From contig JAFOFB010000008.1 of the NCBI GenBank assembly GCA_017387505.1, positions 33,945-97,944 on the forward strand: 64,000 nucleotides of DNA. The letters are read 5' to 3'. Made by a program: the position numbers and the translations under genes. Below, piece after piece: positions 46,047 through 53,195 of this stretch. The notes under the pieces were generated by a model. That model was given only the letters and a program-made list of their open reading frames with translations, did no database searches and was not told where the DNA came from. The first letter of the stretch is position 1, and each line of letters starts with the position of its first letter. This stretch comes from Methanocorpusculum sp. (lineage in GTDB: Archaea; Halobacteriota; Methanomicrobia; Methanomicrobiales; Methanocorpusculaceae).

Positions 46047-46859
46047 TTAGTGCTGTCGGAGTTTCTGTTCGACCTTTTCGAAGAAGGTGCGGCCGGTATC
46101 TACGAATTTTGCAGGCTCTTTGGCTTTTCTGATGATGATTTCGGCGTTCTTTCCAATCTCATACTGGTCCTGGCCGTCGAGGACAAGAAGAGCTGTTTTG
46201 TCGGATGAGAGTGTGACTGTTACTTCGGATGCGGAGTTTAGGAGGTAGGGGCGCGAGGAGAGCATGTATGGCGACATCGGGACAAGAAGCATTGCTTCAA
46301 GTGCAGGGTCAACAATCGGTCCTCCGGCACTCATTGCATAGGCGGTAGAGCCTGTTGGTGTACTGATGATTAGTCCATCGGAGCGGAATGAGTCGATTAT
46401 TTTTCCGTTGACTGATACGGTGAAGTCCAGGATTTTTGCAGGTCTTGCGGTTACTATTACTGCTTCGTTTAGTGCCGGGCCGCAGTCTCTTCCGTTGCAT
46501 TCTATAGACAGCCTCATGCGGGTTTCGATTTTTTTGGTTTCGAGGATTGATTTGAGGTCTGTTTCGATGTTTTCTTTTTCGAGGTCGGTTAGGAAGCCTA
46601 CGTGTCCCTGGTTGATTCCAAGAACAGGTATCTGGGTGTTCATCATTCGGACTGCACGAAGTACGCTGCCGTCTCCGCCAAGGACCAGGAGGATGTCGGC
46701 GCTTAGGTTTCTAAGGGATACGCCTTCGTATCCGAGTTCGGCGGCGACGGATTCTTCGTAGACTACTTCATAGCCTTTGTCGGAGAGTGCCCATCCAAGT
46801 GACTGGGCCAGTTCCAGGGGTTCTTTTGAGTCTATTTTTGATACGATGCAGATTTTCAT
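46047..46859 (-). CDS. nadK: NAD kinase
   Basis: The 270-residue enzyme has LLVLGGDGSVLRAVRM (GGDG motif, about residues 58-70), GINQGHVGFLTDLE, LNEAVI and STPTGSTAYAMSAGGP. It phosphorylates NAD to NADP. It overlaps the inositol monophosphatase gene start/stop by four bases; a NAD kinase/IMPase pairing is common in methanogens, sometimes fused. Confidence 0.95.
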   Translation of the reverse strand: MKICIVSKIDSKEPLELAQSLGWALSDKGYEVVYEESVAAELGYEGVSLRNLSADILLVLGGDGSVLRAVRMMNTQIPVLGINQGHVGFLTDLEKENIETDLKSILETKKIETRMRLSIECNGRDCGPALNEAVIVTARPAKILDFTVSVNGKIIDSFRSDGLIISTPTGSTAYAMSAGGPIVDPALEAMLLVPMSPYMLSSRPYLLNSASEVTVTLSSDKTALLVLDGQDQYEIGKNAEIIIRKAKEPAKFVDTGRTFFEKVEQKLRQH

Positions 46860-47650
46860 AATAACCTCATGAGTCGGGATATTTCTCCGTGTATTGCTTT
46901 GTTTGCGCCAAGGAGGCAGCGACCGGTGCAGACGTCGTCCGGGAAGCTGCAGGTGCCTCCGCCTGGAAGGGTGACTATTCCTCCTGCTTCTTCGAGGATT
47001 AAGATGGCTGCGGCGGCGTCTGTTATTCTAAGGGTTCCGCGAAGGTCTAAGAATGCTTCAAGTCTTCCGCATGCGACGTAGCAGAGTTCAAGGGCGGATG
47101 CTCCGAGTTTTCGGATTCTTCTGGATGTGTATCCGTTTGCAAGAAGCGCCTGCATTTCAGGGGGTCTTGCATAAACGCTCATGGCAGATGTTGCAAAGGA
47201 TGATTTTTCCGACGGGTGTATGGGGCATCCGTCGAGGTATGCTCCTTCTCCAAGTACTGCGGTGAAGGTTTCGCCTGTTGCGAGGTTTTTGACGTATCCT
47301 GCTATCATTTTTTCTCCGTCGGAGAGTCCGACTGAGAGTGCGTAGAAGGGGATTCCAACGCTTGCGTTAAATGAGCCGTCAACCGGGTCGAGGTAGGCGA
47401 TGCCCTCGTCTCCTCCGATGTCTACCATTCCTGCTTCTTCTGACAGCAGGCGTGCGCAGACTTTGTTTTCGCGGAAGGTTTCGAGTACTATGTCTTCTGC
47501 GATTTTGTCGAGGCGTTCGGTTGGTGTGTTGTCTGCACCGATGCATATTTCTTCGGCACCGTACGGGGTTCCGATGACCGGAGCTAAGGCTTTTACAATT
47601 CTTCCGGCAACTGAGTCGCATACCCGGAAGAATCTGTCCGGACTAATCAT
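46856..47650 (-). CDS. Inositol monophosphatase / fructose-1,6-bisphosphatase family
   Basis: The start at MISPDRFFRVCDSVAGRIVK fits the family; an upstream extension to 47734 covers the promoter region. The 264-residue protein has LLSEEAG, YLDPVDGSFNASVG (the DPxDGxxN metal motif), YVACGRLEAFLDLRGTLRIT and DAAAAILILEEAGG. Archaeal members act on both inositol phosphates and fructose-1,6-bisphosphate. It overlaps nadK. Confidence 0.9.
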   Translation of the reverse strand: MISPDRFFRVCDSVAGRIVKALAPVIGTPYGAEEICIGADNTPTERLDKIAEDIVLETFRENKVCARLLSEEAGMVDIGGDEGIAYLDPVDGSFNASVGIPFYALSVGLSDGEKMIAGYVKNLATGETFTAVLGEGAYLDGCPIHPSEKSSFATSAMSVYARPPEMQALLANGYTSRRIRKLGASALELCYVACGRLEAFLDLRGTLRITDAAAAILILEEAGGIVTLPGGGTCSFPDDVCTGRCLLGANKAIHGEISRLMRLL

Positions 47651-47756
47651 ACTATATGATAGGAGATGAATGTTTTTGAATGCTTGCTCTGTTTTCGGGA
47701 GTTTATAGTCGTAACACTCATAAGGAATTACCACACATAATTATGTTAGATTTACA

Positions 47757-48137
47757 ATGAAGGAACAGACTGAAGTTGGAAAACTGAAAGAAGGCCGTTA
47801 CGTTGTTGTCGACGACGAGCCGTGCAAAATTATGAGCATCTCTATCTCCAAGCCGGGTAAGCACGGAGCAGCAAAGGCAAGACTTGACGTTGTCGGTATC
47901 TTCGACGGACAGAAGCGTTCTATCGTCAACCCGACCTCTGCAACTGTCTACGCACCGATTGTTGAGAGAAAGACCGGACAGATCCTGACTATTGCAGGAA
48001 ATGTTGTAACCTTCATGGACATGAAAGACTTCAACAACTTTGAACTTGTTGTCGATGATGAAATCGTTGCAACCTTCCAGCCGGCTCAGGAAGTTCCATA
48101 CATTGAGTCTCTCGGCAAGCGTAAGCTTGACCTCTAA
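47757..48137 (+). CDS. eif5a: Translation factor aIF5A
   Basis: The 126-residue protein has the hypusination loop ISKPGKHGAAKARLDVVGIF, with the modified Lys in PGKHG, and the C-terminal OB fold. aIF5A rescues stalled peptide-bond formation. An agmatinase gene follows by 15 bases, and agmatine-derived polyamine is a precursor of the modification, so the pairing makes sense. The TATA-like TAATTATG near 47738 leaves a very short leader. Confidence 0.96.
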   Translation: MKEQTEVGKLKEGRYVVVDDEPCKIMSISISKPGKHGAAKARLDVVGIFDGQKRSIVNPTSATVYAPIVERKTGQILTIAGNVVTFMDMKDFNNFELVVDDEIVATFQPAQEVPYIESLGKRKLDL

Positions 48138-48152
48138 AAAGTCTGCAGAGGT

Positions 48153-49007
48153 ATGCAGTCTTTTTCCACAACTCTTTTTGCTGATGCTGATGCAGAGTAC
48201 AGCTCAGCTGATTACGTACTGTTCGGTGTGCCGTTTGACGGTACTACGTCGTTTAAGGCAGGATGCCGTGATGCTCCTTTAGCTATCCGTCAGGTTTCGT
48301 ATAATATCGAGACTTATCTTCCGTTTTATGATCTGGAGATGACTGATGTTTCTGTTCATGATATGGGGGATATGTATGTCGAGTGTCTGCCTGATTTGAT
48401 GGTTGAGCAGGTGGCAGATGCGGTTTCTGATCTGATGAAGGATGAGAAGGTCCCAATTATGATGGGCGGCGAGCATTCTGTGACGATTGGTGCTGTTCAG
48501 ACTTTGAAGCCTAAGTGGTATGTTGTGTGTGATGCTCATCTTGATATGCAGGATGAGTACAGGGGTTCTCCGTTTAATCATGACTGTGTGACAGCTCGTG
48601 TTTCGGAGGCTGTTTCGAATATTGTGATTATCGGGGCCAGGAGCGGTTGTAAAGAGGAGTTTGAGTTCGCCCGCGAGAATTATCATCTCTATACGGCTGA
48701 TGATGTTGAGGAGCGGGGTATTCGTTCTGTTCTTGATGAGGTTTCTGCGTTAATCGGTGATGATTCGCTTTATTTGTCGATTGATGCTGATGCTATTGAC
48801 TGTTGTCTGACTCCGGGTCTTGGAACGCCTGAGCCGTTCGGGCTTTCGCCTGCGGATGTTCGTGCGGTTATCCGCCGTTTGTCTAAGAATGCTGTAGGGT
48901 TTGATTATGTTGAGGTTTTGCCGAATGACGAGGGTCAGACTGCTATGGTTGCGGCTCATATGATTCGTGAGTTTATTGCGGGTCACTTCTGCGGTAAGCA
49001 GGAGTAA
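48153..49007 (+). CDS. speB: Agmatinase (arginase family)
   Basis: The 284-residue ureohydrolase has PIMMGGEHSVTIGAV, VVCDAHLDMQDEYRG, NHDCVTARV and YLSIDADAIDCCLTPGLGTP, giving the binuclear manganese ligands (H, DxHxD, DxD). It converts agmatine to putrescine and urea. It follows the aIF5A gene in one operon; methanogens use this route for polyamines and hypusine or deoxyhypusine. Confidence 0.94.
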   Translation: MQSFSTTLFADADAEYSSADYVLFGVPFDGTTSFKAGCRDAPLAIRQVSYNIETYLPFYDLEMTDVSVHDMGDMYVECLPDLMVEQVADAVSDLMKDEKVPIMMGGEHSVTIGAVQTLKPKWYVVCDAHLDMQDEYRGSPFNHDCVTARVSEAVSNIVIIGARSGCKEEFEFARENYHLYTADDVEERGIRSVLDEVSALIGDDSLYLSIDADAIDCCLTPGLGTPEPFGLSPADVRAVIRRLSKNAVGFDYVEVLPNDEGQTAMVAAHMIREFIAGHFCGKQE

Positions 49008-49299
49008 TTTTTTACTTTTTTTTGGGTTTTGTTTTGCCTCTGCGGGCGAGTGAGCGTTTCGCTGAAAGCGATACGCGAGCGAGCATACATGACAGCCGGC
49101 TGAGAATCCGTGAGGATTTGAAGCGGGCGACTTGTTTGTCTGGTTTTTGCGCGGTTGTAGTAAACAGAGCGGGGCGGACGGAGTTTTCGCGAGTGTGAAC
49201 GAGCGATAACGGAGTCCGGGAGCGAACATAAAATCCAAAGAGATTAGAAGAGATGGATGAGATGGGCGGGAGCAAAAAAAGAGGGAAGAGAGGGGTTGG
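49008..49299. repeat. Dispersed-repeat intergenic region
   Basis: I see no gene. It holds the accessory-region motifs GCGGGCGAGTGAGCGTTTCG, GAGTCCGGGAGCGAAC and an inverted GTTTTTGC/GCAAAAAC-type segment. It separates the core speB gene from the second accessory region. Confidence 0.6.
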
Positions 49300-49467
49300 T
49301 TATTCAATCCAGAGGATTTCCATTTCCTTGAAGTCGTCGGTGTTGAGGACGATTTCTGATTCCATGTACATTCTGTCAACTTCGTTCCAGGCTTCTTCCA
49401 TTGAGTCGGCTTTAATCATCACTCTTCTTGAGAGTGTTTCTCTGACATCAAAGATGAAGAGAGTCAT
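49300..49467 (-). CDS. Small DpnD/PcfM-like protein (55 aa)
   Basis: ATG (complement of 49465-49467) follows GGAGGTGAGTTTGC. The 55-residue product reads MTLFIFDVRETLSRRVMIKA, then EEAWNEVDRMYMESEIVL and NTDDFKEMEI, matching the same DpnD/PcfM-like module as the protein at 35457. Here there is no DpnI; it ends a run of three small genes. PcfM comes from conjugative plasmid pCF10, so mobile-element ancestry is plausible. Confidence 0.75.
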   Translation of the reverse strand: MTLFIFDVRETLSRRVMIKADSMEEAWNEVDRMYMESEIVLNTDDFKEMEILWIE

Positions 49468-49958
49468 GCAAACTCACCTCCTGCATAGACGTAATCCATT
49501 TCGCGTTTCCATGCTCTCATGGTGTCAAGAGAGACGCTTCCTTTTGTGAGGATGCTGACCTTTTTCGGCAGGGTGTTTCTGTTTGGTGTTGTGTTACTGT
49601 TTGGTGTTGTGTTTCTGCTCGGTATTGTGTTGCTGTTTGAGATGCTGTTTTCCCGTTCCATTATTAGAGAGTCAAGGGAGGAGTAGACCTTTCTGTATCC
49701 TCCCTTGAGAGCTTTTGATACTTCGTTGATGTATGCAGGCTCAGCCAGTTCCAGAGGAGAGGTATTGCGGGATGTATTGGGTCTCCATCCTTCGAAGAGA
49801 TAGTCCTTGAAGAACTCCTGTTTTGTCTCCTCGAAGATGAGTGTGACACGGACAATACGTCTGATTCTTCCAGACTCGTTTCTCATTGAGAACATCTGGA
49901 CCATAACAGACTCACGAAGTTCTTCAGAGCGTCCCATCCATTCACGAATCAGTTCCAT
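49464..49958 (-). CDS. Hypothetical protein with six-residue tandem repeats
   Basis: Start MELIREWMGRSEELRESVMV has a strong GGAGGT site seven bases upstream; the ATG overlaps the stop of the previous gene. The 164-residue protein is unrecognised. Residues near 115-140 are four units such as NTIPSR, NTTPNS, NTTPNR and NTLPKK, from an 18-bp tandem repeat (about 49575-49646). Its stop overlaps the start of the DpnD-like gene, so the genes are coupled. Confidence 0.6.
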   Translation of the reverse strand: MELIREWMGRSEELRESVMVQMFSMRNESGRIRRIVRVTLIFEETKQEFFKDYLFEGWRPNTSRNTSPLELAEPAYINEVSKALKGGYRKVYSSLDSLIMERENSISNSNTIPSRNTTPNSNTTPNRNTLPKKVSILTKGSVSLDTMRAWKREMDYVYAGGEFA

Positions 49959-50308
49959 TAGAACAGACCTCCTTCGAGTCCTGCACAAACAGTCTTCCCT
50001 GTTCTTTCAACTCCGGTACAGACAGTCATTTCAGCTCTTTCAATACCTGCACAAACAGCCATTTCAGTCCTTTCAATACCTGCACAGACAGCCTTTTCAG
50101 TCCTTTCAACTATGCCTGAGCAACCGGTTGTCTCTGCCCCTCCAAAAGAAGAAATGAGGGTGAATAAGGGGGCATGTCTGATACACCATGTAAAAAGTCT
50201 GCGGTCAATCGGGTTGTAGGCGGCACGGAAAAGCCTGCTTCTGATTGACTTATGATAGAGACGGTCGTTCACGTTCCATACGAGCTTCACGAAATTGTGT
50301 TTTGTCAT
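49958..50308 (-). CDS. Hypothetical protein with 11-residue Cys-containing repeats
   Basis: From MTKHNFVKLVWNVNDRLYHK the frame gives 116 residues; the longer frame to 50548 runs into dispersed repeats. The C-terminal half has about four 11-residue units, VCAGIERTEKA, VCAGIERTEMA, VCAGIERAEMT and VCTGVERTGKT, from 33-bp tandem repeats (about 49983-50115). A conserved segment AYNPIDRRLFTWCIRHAP precedes them. The function is unknown. It is the first of three coupled small genes. Confidence 0.55.
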   Translation of the reverse strand: MTKHNFVKLVWNVNDRLYHKSIRSRLFRAAYNPIDRRLFTWCIRHAPLFTLISSFGGAETTGCSGIVERTEKAVCAGIERTEMAVCAGIERAEMTVCTGVERTGKTVCAGLEGGLF

Positions 50309-50755
50309 GCCGTCTTCGCTGGCAGACGGGAGAGTATGACTTTCGGGCGGCGGGAACCGAGCCTGACCGAAGGGAAGGCGAGGTTTTCCGGCGGACGGAA
50401 GGCTTACCTCCCGGATGACAGAGGCATGAGACAAAACACTAGTGAAGCGAGTGGAACGGGAGCGCCGTCTGAAGTCAGAAGAAAAGCAGGCTTGACGGAC
50501 GCCTAAAACCCAAAGATTGACCGCTGACGGATGGTGTAAGAGAATCATGCCCCTAAAACACCCTCATGATTCAAAGGAGGGAAAAAGGGGCATCAGAACT
50601 GAATAGAGCAGAAGAGAAAAAAGGACGGATAGACAACAGAGAAAAGGACGGATAGACAGCAGAGAACACATGAAAAATGAAAAAGAGAAAAGAGGAAGGA
50701 ATAGATCGAGAATGAATACTGCAAAACAGAACACAGAAAATGAGTTATAAGAAAT
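50309..50755. repeat. Intergenic region with dispersed and short tandem repeats
   Basis: Contains an inverted-repeat-rich block (50315-50510: GCCGTCTTCGCTGGCAGACG, GAAGGCGAGG, CATGAGACAAAAC) like those elsewhere in accessory DNA. Two near-identical 26-bp units follow (AAAGGACGGATAGACA, 50618-50664). The hydrophobic minus-strand frame at 50564-50776 reads through these repeats and is not convincing as a gene. Confidence 0.55.
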
Positions 50756-51042
50756 GGAGGTGATACCGGCCGTCACGAACAGGTTACCAGTCTGTTCAAC
50801 CGGTCATTCCCCCAGCGGATCTTACAGGAAATAATTAGTCGTCAGATGATATAATCATTTGCCTGGAAACCCCATGGGGGAGAAAATAATGAGGGTATGA
50901 CCCCTCATTATTTTTTGGATAGTATCCGATACCATGCCCGTATTTCATACGAAAGCAGAAGCAGGATACCATAATCCAACAGATCCGCCGGGATAATGAA
51001 TATCACCCCCTATCTAATTAGTCCGGTTGGTAAGACCGGCCA
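50756..51042 (-). ncRNA. Structured peptide-encoding RNA element, copy B
   Basis: Same layout as copy D. The ribosome binding site GGGGGUGAUA (51010 to 51001) pairs over ten bases with UAUCACCUCC (50765 to 50756), which equals the anti-SD end of 16S rRNA. The start region (50981-51000) pairs with 50804-50822 over about 18 positions, including perfect GCGGATCT/AGATCCGC. An 11-bp hairpin (50885-50912, loop GUCAUA) follows the stop codon, then a CAGG..AAATGATTA / TAATTATTTCCTG stem that needs G-U on the minus strand. The promoter is copy B at 51065-51190. Confidence 0.78.
50908..51006 (-). CDS. Small hydrophobic peptide (about 32 aa), copy B
   Basis: The frame from the GTG inside the Shine-Dalgarno encodes MIFIIPADLLDYGILLLL then SYEIRAWYRILSKK. 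No ATG is present; the natural start may be a weak ATT or TTG a few codons in, or this GTG. It shares EIRAWYxILxxK with copies C and D. The stop TAA opens the following 11-bp hairpin. Confidence 0.62.
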   Translation of the reverse strand: MIFIIPADLLDYGILLLLSYEIRAWYRILSKK

Positions 51043-51064
51043 ATCTTATGATTCAATCTTCAAC

Positions 51065-51190
51065 TATATAAACCCCCGACCGCGCACCACGAAAGTGCCC
51101 ATAAATTCCAGAATCACAAAAAATTAAAGACCGAACTATCCTACAAATCAAAAACAAACCCTGAAAAATGCCCTAACGCACTTTCGTGAA
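51065..51190 (-). promoter_or_regulatory. Promoter with paired inverted GCACTTTCG sites (copy B)
   Basis: On the minus strand a distal CGAAAGTGC (51178-51186) and a proximal GCACTTTCG (51090-51098) are 88 bp apart centre to centre. TATATAAA (51065-51072, complement TTTATATA) is 25 bp beyond the proximal site. Shared flanks are GGGCATTTTTCAGGGTTTG distally and GCGCGGTCGGGGGTTTATA proximally. It drives element B. Confidence 0.8.
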
Positions 51191-51238
51191 AATAGACAAA
51201 ACAGATACTTGAAAGCAGGAAAATGAGAGATTCACCTC

Positions 51239-51496
51239 TCATTTCTTGCTCAGGAGTTTTTTCCACTCCCGGATTTCTCCGTAAAACATTCCGATGATTA
51301 TCGTCCAATGGATAACAAACTCCATCACCTTTCGTCCACGTTCTATCTCCCCGTCTTCCTCGATGAAGAAGTCAGCAAGAACCTCTTCCAGACGCGTTTT
51401 CAGCGGAAGGGTGACTGTCTGGTGATAAATTTCTGCCTTCTCCCGCAGGGTTAATCGCTCCTCAATCGGGAAGAGGTCGTCAGGTCTCTTTGTCAT
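51239..51496 (-). CDS. Hypothetical protein
   Basis: The 85-residue product starts MTKRPDDLFPIEERLTLREK and has a hydrophobic segment VIHWTIIIGMFYGEI near residues 60-74, perhaps a membrane helix or core helix. I do not recognise it. Its start overlaps the end of the 192-residue gene (51480), so it belongs to that operon. Confidence 0.6.
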   Translation of the reverse strand: MTKRPDDLFPIEERLTLREKAEIYHQTVTLPLKTRLEEVLADFFIEEDGEIERGRKVMEFVIHWTIIIGMFYGEIREWKKLLSKK

Positions 51497-52058
51497 CAGG
51501 CATCACCCCCTCTTCATCTTCAGCATCCTCTTCGTCCACAGATTCCAGGTTACTGTTCTCATATTCTGCAACCCGTTCCAGATAGGAGCTGCATTCCTGA
51601 ATCTGACTGACGATTTCCTCCTGAAGCTCCTCCACCGAGGGCAGATTCTGATGCAGAACAGCAGAAGCCACAGCAGTTTCATCCATGTCTGAGAAATCAC
51701 AGCCCCCGCACGTCCTGCGGCCGTGCTCAACGGCTTGAGTCCCTCCGGGCCACGCGCCCATGTCCACAGCCGCCACCAGGGAATCAGAAAAACCATAGTC
51801 TGCGATTATCTCCATGCAGTCGCTTGTGTACATACATTCATTGTCAATATGTTCGTAGAGATAATCGTACACCTCATCGTAGATGTATGACCTGTCAAGC
51901 CATTCGGCCACCACCTCATCCAAAACCTCATCAGGCTCAACACAATCCTCCTCAGCCCTCTCGAAAACCTCATCCAGAACCTCGTCCAGATAATTGGAGA
52001 GGAAGGAATCACCCGCCGCCCAGGTGATGTGCTCCACCGCTTCGTCAACGGTCGGCAT
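51480..52058 (-). CDS. Hypothetical acidic protein, paralogue of the upstream gene
   Basis: I choose MPTVDEAVEHITWAAGD because AAAGGAGGTG lies directly before it; the frame otherwise extends to 52424 across the neighbouring gene. The 192-residue product is strongly acidic. Its segment CMEIIADYGFSDSLVAAVDM and AVASAVLHQNLPSVEELQEE align with CEKIIFEYGFTNSLEAAKEM and EVAAAVLKANLPSKKEVQAE of the 52045 protein. A tandem duplication is clear; the function is unknown. Confidence 0.65.
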   Translation of the reverse strand: MPTVDEAVEHITWAAGDSFLSNYLDEVLDEVFERAEEDCVEPDEVLDEVVAEWLDRSYIYDEVYDYLYEHIDNECMYTSDCMEIIADYGFSDSLVAAVDMGAWPGGTQAVEHGRRTCGGCDFSDMDETAVASAVLHQNLPSVEELQEEIVSQIQECSSYLERVAEYENSNLESVDEEDAEDEEGVMPDDKET

Positions 52059-52521
52059 CACCTCCTTTTTTGTTTCCTGCTTCGTCAACGAGCTTCTGAT
52101 ACTCATCAAGGCTGCATACATGTGCTTCGACCTCGGCCTGCACTTCCTTTTTCGACGGCAGATTTGCCTTGAGCACAGCCGCCGCCACCTCGGATTCATC
52201 AGTATCCGAGAGCCTGACACCCATCTCTTTTGCGGCCTCGAGAGAGTTTGTGAATCCATACTCGAAGATGATTTTTTCACAGTCATACTCGTAATCACAT
52301 GACTGCTCAGCCTGGCATTCCATATCATCTCTGATGTAGAAGTACCCGTCTCCTTCAGAAAGCCAGTCAACCACAACAGCCTCAAGAGCTGATGGAAGAG
52401 ATTTACCCTCTTCTGATGCGACACGGCAGATGTCTGTGATTATCTCCTCGCGATTCTCAGACACATAGGAATCCACAGCATCATAGAGAATATCTTCCAG
52501 AATACTATCCATTCTTGACAT
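52045..52521 (-). CDS. Hypothetical acidic protein, first of a paralogous pair
   Basis: This 158-residue protein starts MSRMDSILEDILYDAVDSYV or at Met4. It is helical and acidic with several cysteines (MECQAEQSCDYEYDCEK). Its C-terminal half is homologous to that of the next gene, with which it overlaps by 14 bases. I know no family for it. The pair plus the 85-residue gene appear to be one accessory operon preceded by a GxxExxY gene. Confidence 0.65.
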   Translation of the reverse strand: MSRMDSILEDILYDAVDSYVSENREEIITDICRVASEEGKSLPSALEAVVVDWLSEGDGYFYIRDDMECQAEQSCDYEYDCEKIIFEYGFTNSLEAAKEMGVRLSDTDESEVAAAVLKANLPSKKEVQAEVEAHVCSLDEYQKLVDEAGNKKGGDADR

Positions 52522-52572
52522 CAGAGACTGCCTCCCTTCTCTTCGGAAGCGGATTTGTTTTCATCCGCTATA

Positions 52573-53085
52573 TTAATCCATCTCCACAATGCGGGCGATT
52601 CTTTCCGCAAAGCTCTCATGCGGATTTTTCTTTTCATCTTCTGTGAGCGGCCTAAAGATTCCGTTTGGATTTACTCCAAGCCTTGAGTTTTTACAGGCAT
52701 CAGCTCTTTGCATGCGTTCACATTCAAGCTTCTGATAGTTTCCGAAGTTAATCAGAAGACCGCTGTCGATTTTTCCTGCCGAGAGGTAGAACTGAAGCTG
52801 TCTTCTGTGGATTGCATAGAGCCTTGTTACAGCTTTGAGTTCGAGGATGATTTTGCGGTCAACCACGATGTCTGCGCAGTATCCGTGATTGAGTTCCCTT
52901 CCATCATAGAAGATGAGGATTGGCACTTGTCTTTCTGCTGTGTATCCTGCTTTGTTCAGTTCCAGGATTAATGCACGTTCATATGCCGATTCAAGCATGG
53001 AGAAGCCAAGCTCACTTCTCACTTTCATGGCGAGTCCTGCAATCCGGTACTCGTCTGTTCCTTCAACTAATTTTAACTGTGTCAT
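52573..53085 (-). CDS. GxxExxY protein with C-terminal extension, copy 3
   Basis: I start at MTQLKLVEGTDEYRIAGLAM; the 29 extra upstream residues come from the leader repeat. The 170-residue protein has LGFSMLESAYERALILELNK, where M replaces the motif's usual residue before LES, then CADIVVDRKIILELKAVTRL and LLINFGNYQKLECER. A 45-residue tail (NGIFRPLTEDEKKNPHESFA) is absent from copies 1 and 2. A palindromic element (53095-53190) lies just upstream. Confidence 0.85.
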   Translation of the reverse strand: MTQLKLVEGTDEYRIAGLAMKVRSELGFSMLESAYERALILELNKAGYTAERQVPILIFYDGRELNHGYCADIVVDRKIILELKAVTRLYAIHRRQLQFYLSAGKIDSGLLINFGNYQKLECERMQRADACKNSRLGVNPNGIFRPLTEDEKKNPHESFAERIARIVEMD

Positions 53086-53094
53086 GAAAAAAAC

Positions 53095-53195
53095 ACGATT
53101 CAAAACCGAACGGCACAAAGATGATATTGCTGACGAGACTGGAAGCCGGCAGGCTGACAGAATCGGCGGCATTATCTTCTTTGGGCTGAATTAAT
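53095..53195 (-). repeat. Palindromic leader element upstream of GxxExxY copy 3
   Basis: GCACAAAGATGATATTGCTG on the left and GGCGGCATTATCTTCTTTGG on the right form an imperfect palindrome. A near-identical copy is at 54892-54985, placed the same way before the ATG of an unrelated gene; both genes begin ATGACAC. Related elements lie at 33590-33720 and 36470-36600. Confidence 0.75.

Noticed and set aside
50564..50776. Hydrophobic minus-strand frame (70 aa) as a membrane peptide
   Set aside because: It runs through short tandem repeats, overlaps the end of element B and lacks a ribosome binding site.
50756..50830. Plus-strand ORF starting at GGAGGTGATA in element B
   Set aside because: The corresponding frame is broken after a few codons in copies C and D, and G-U pairing favours the minus strand.
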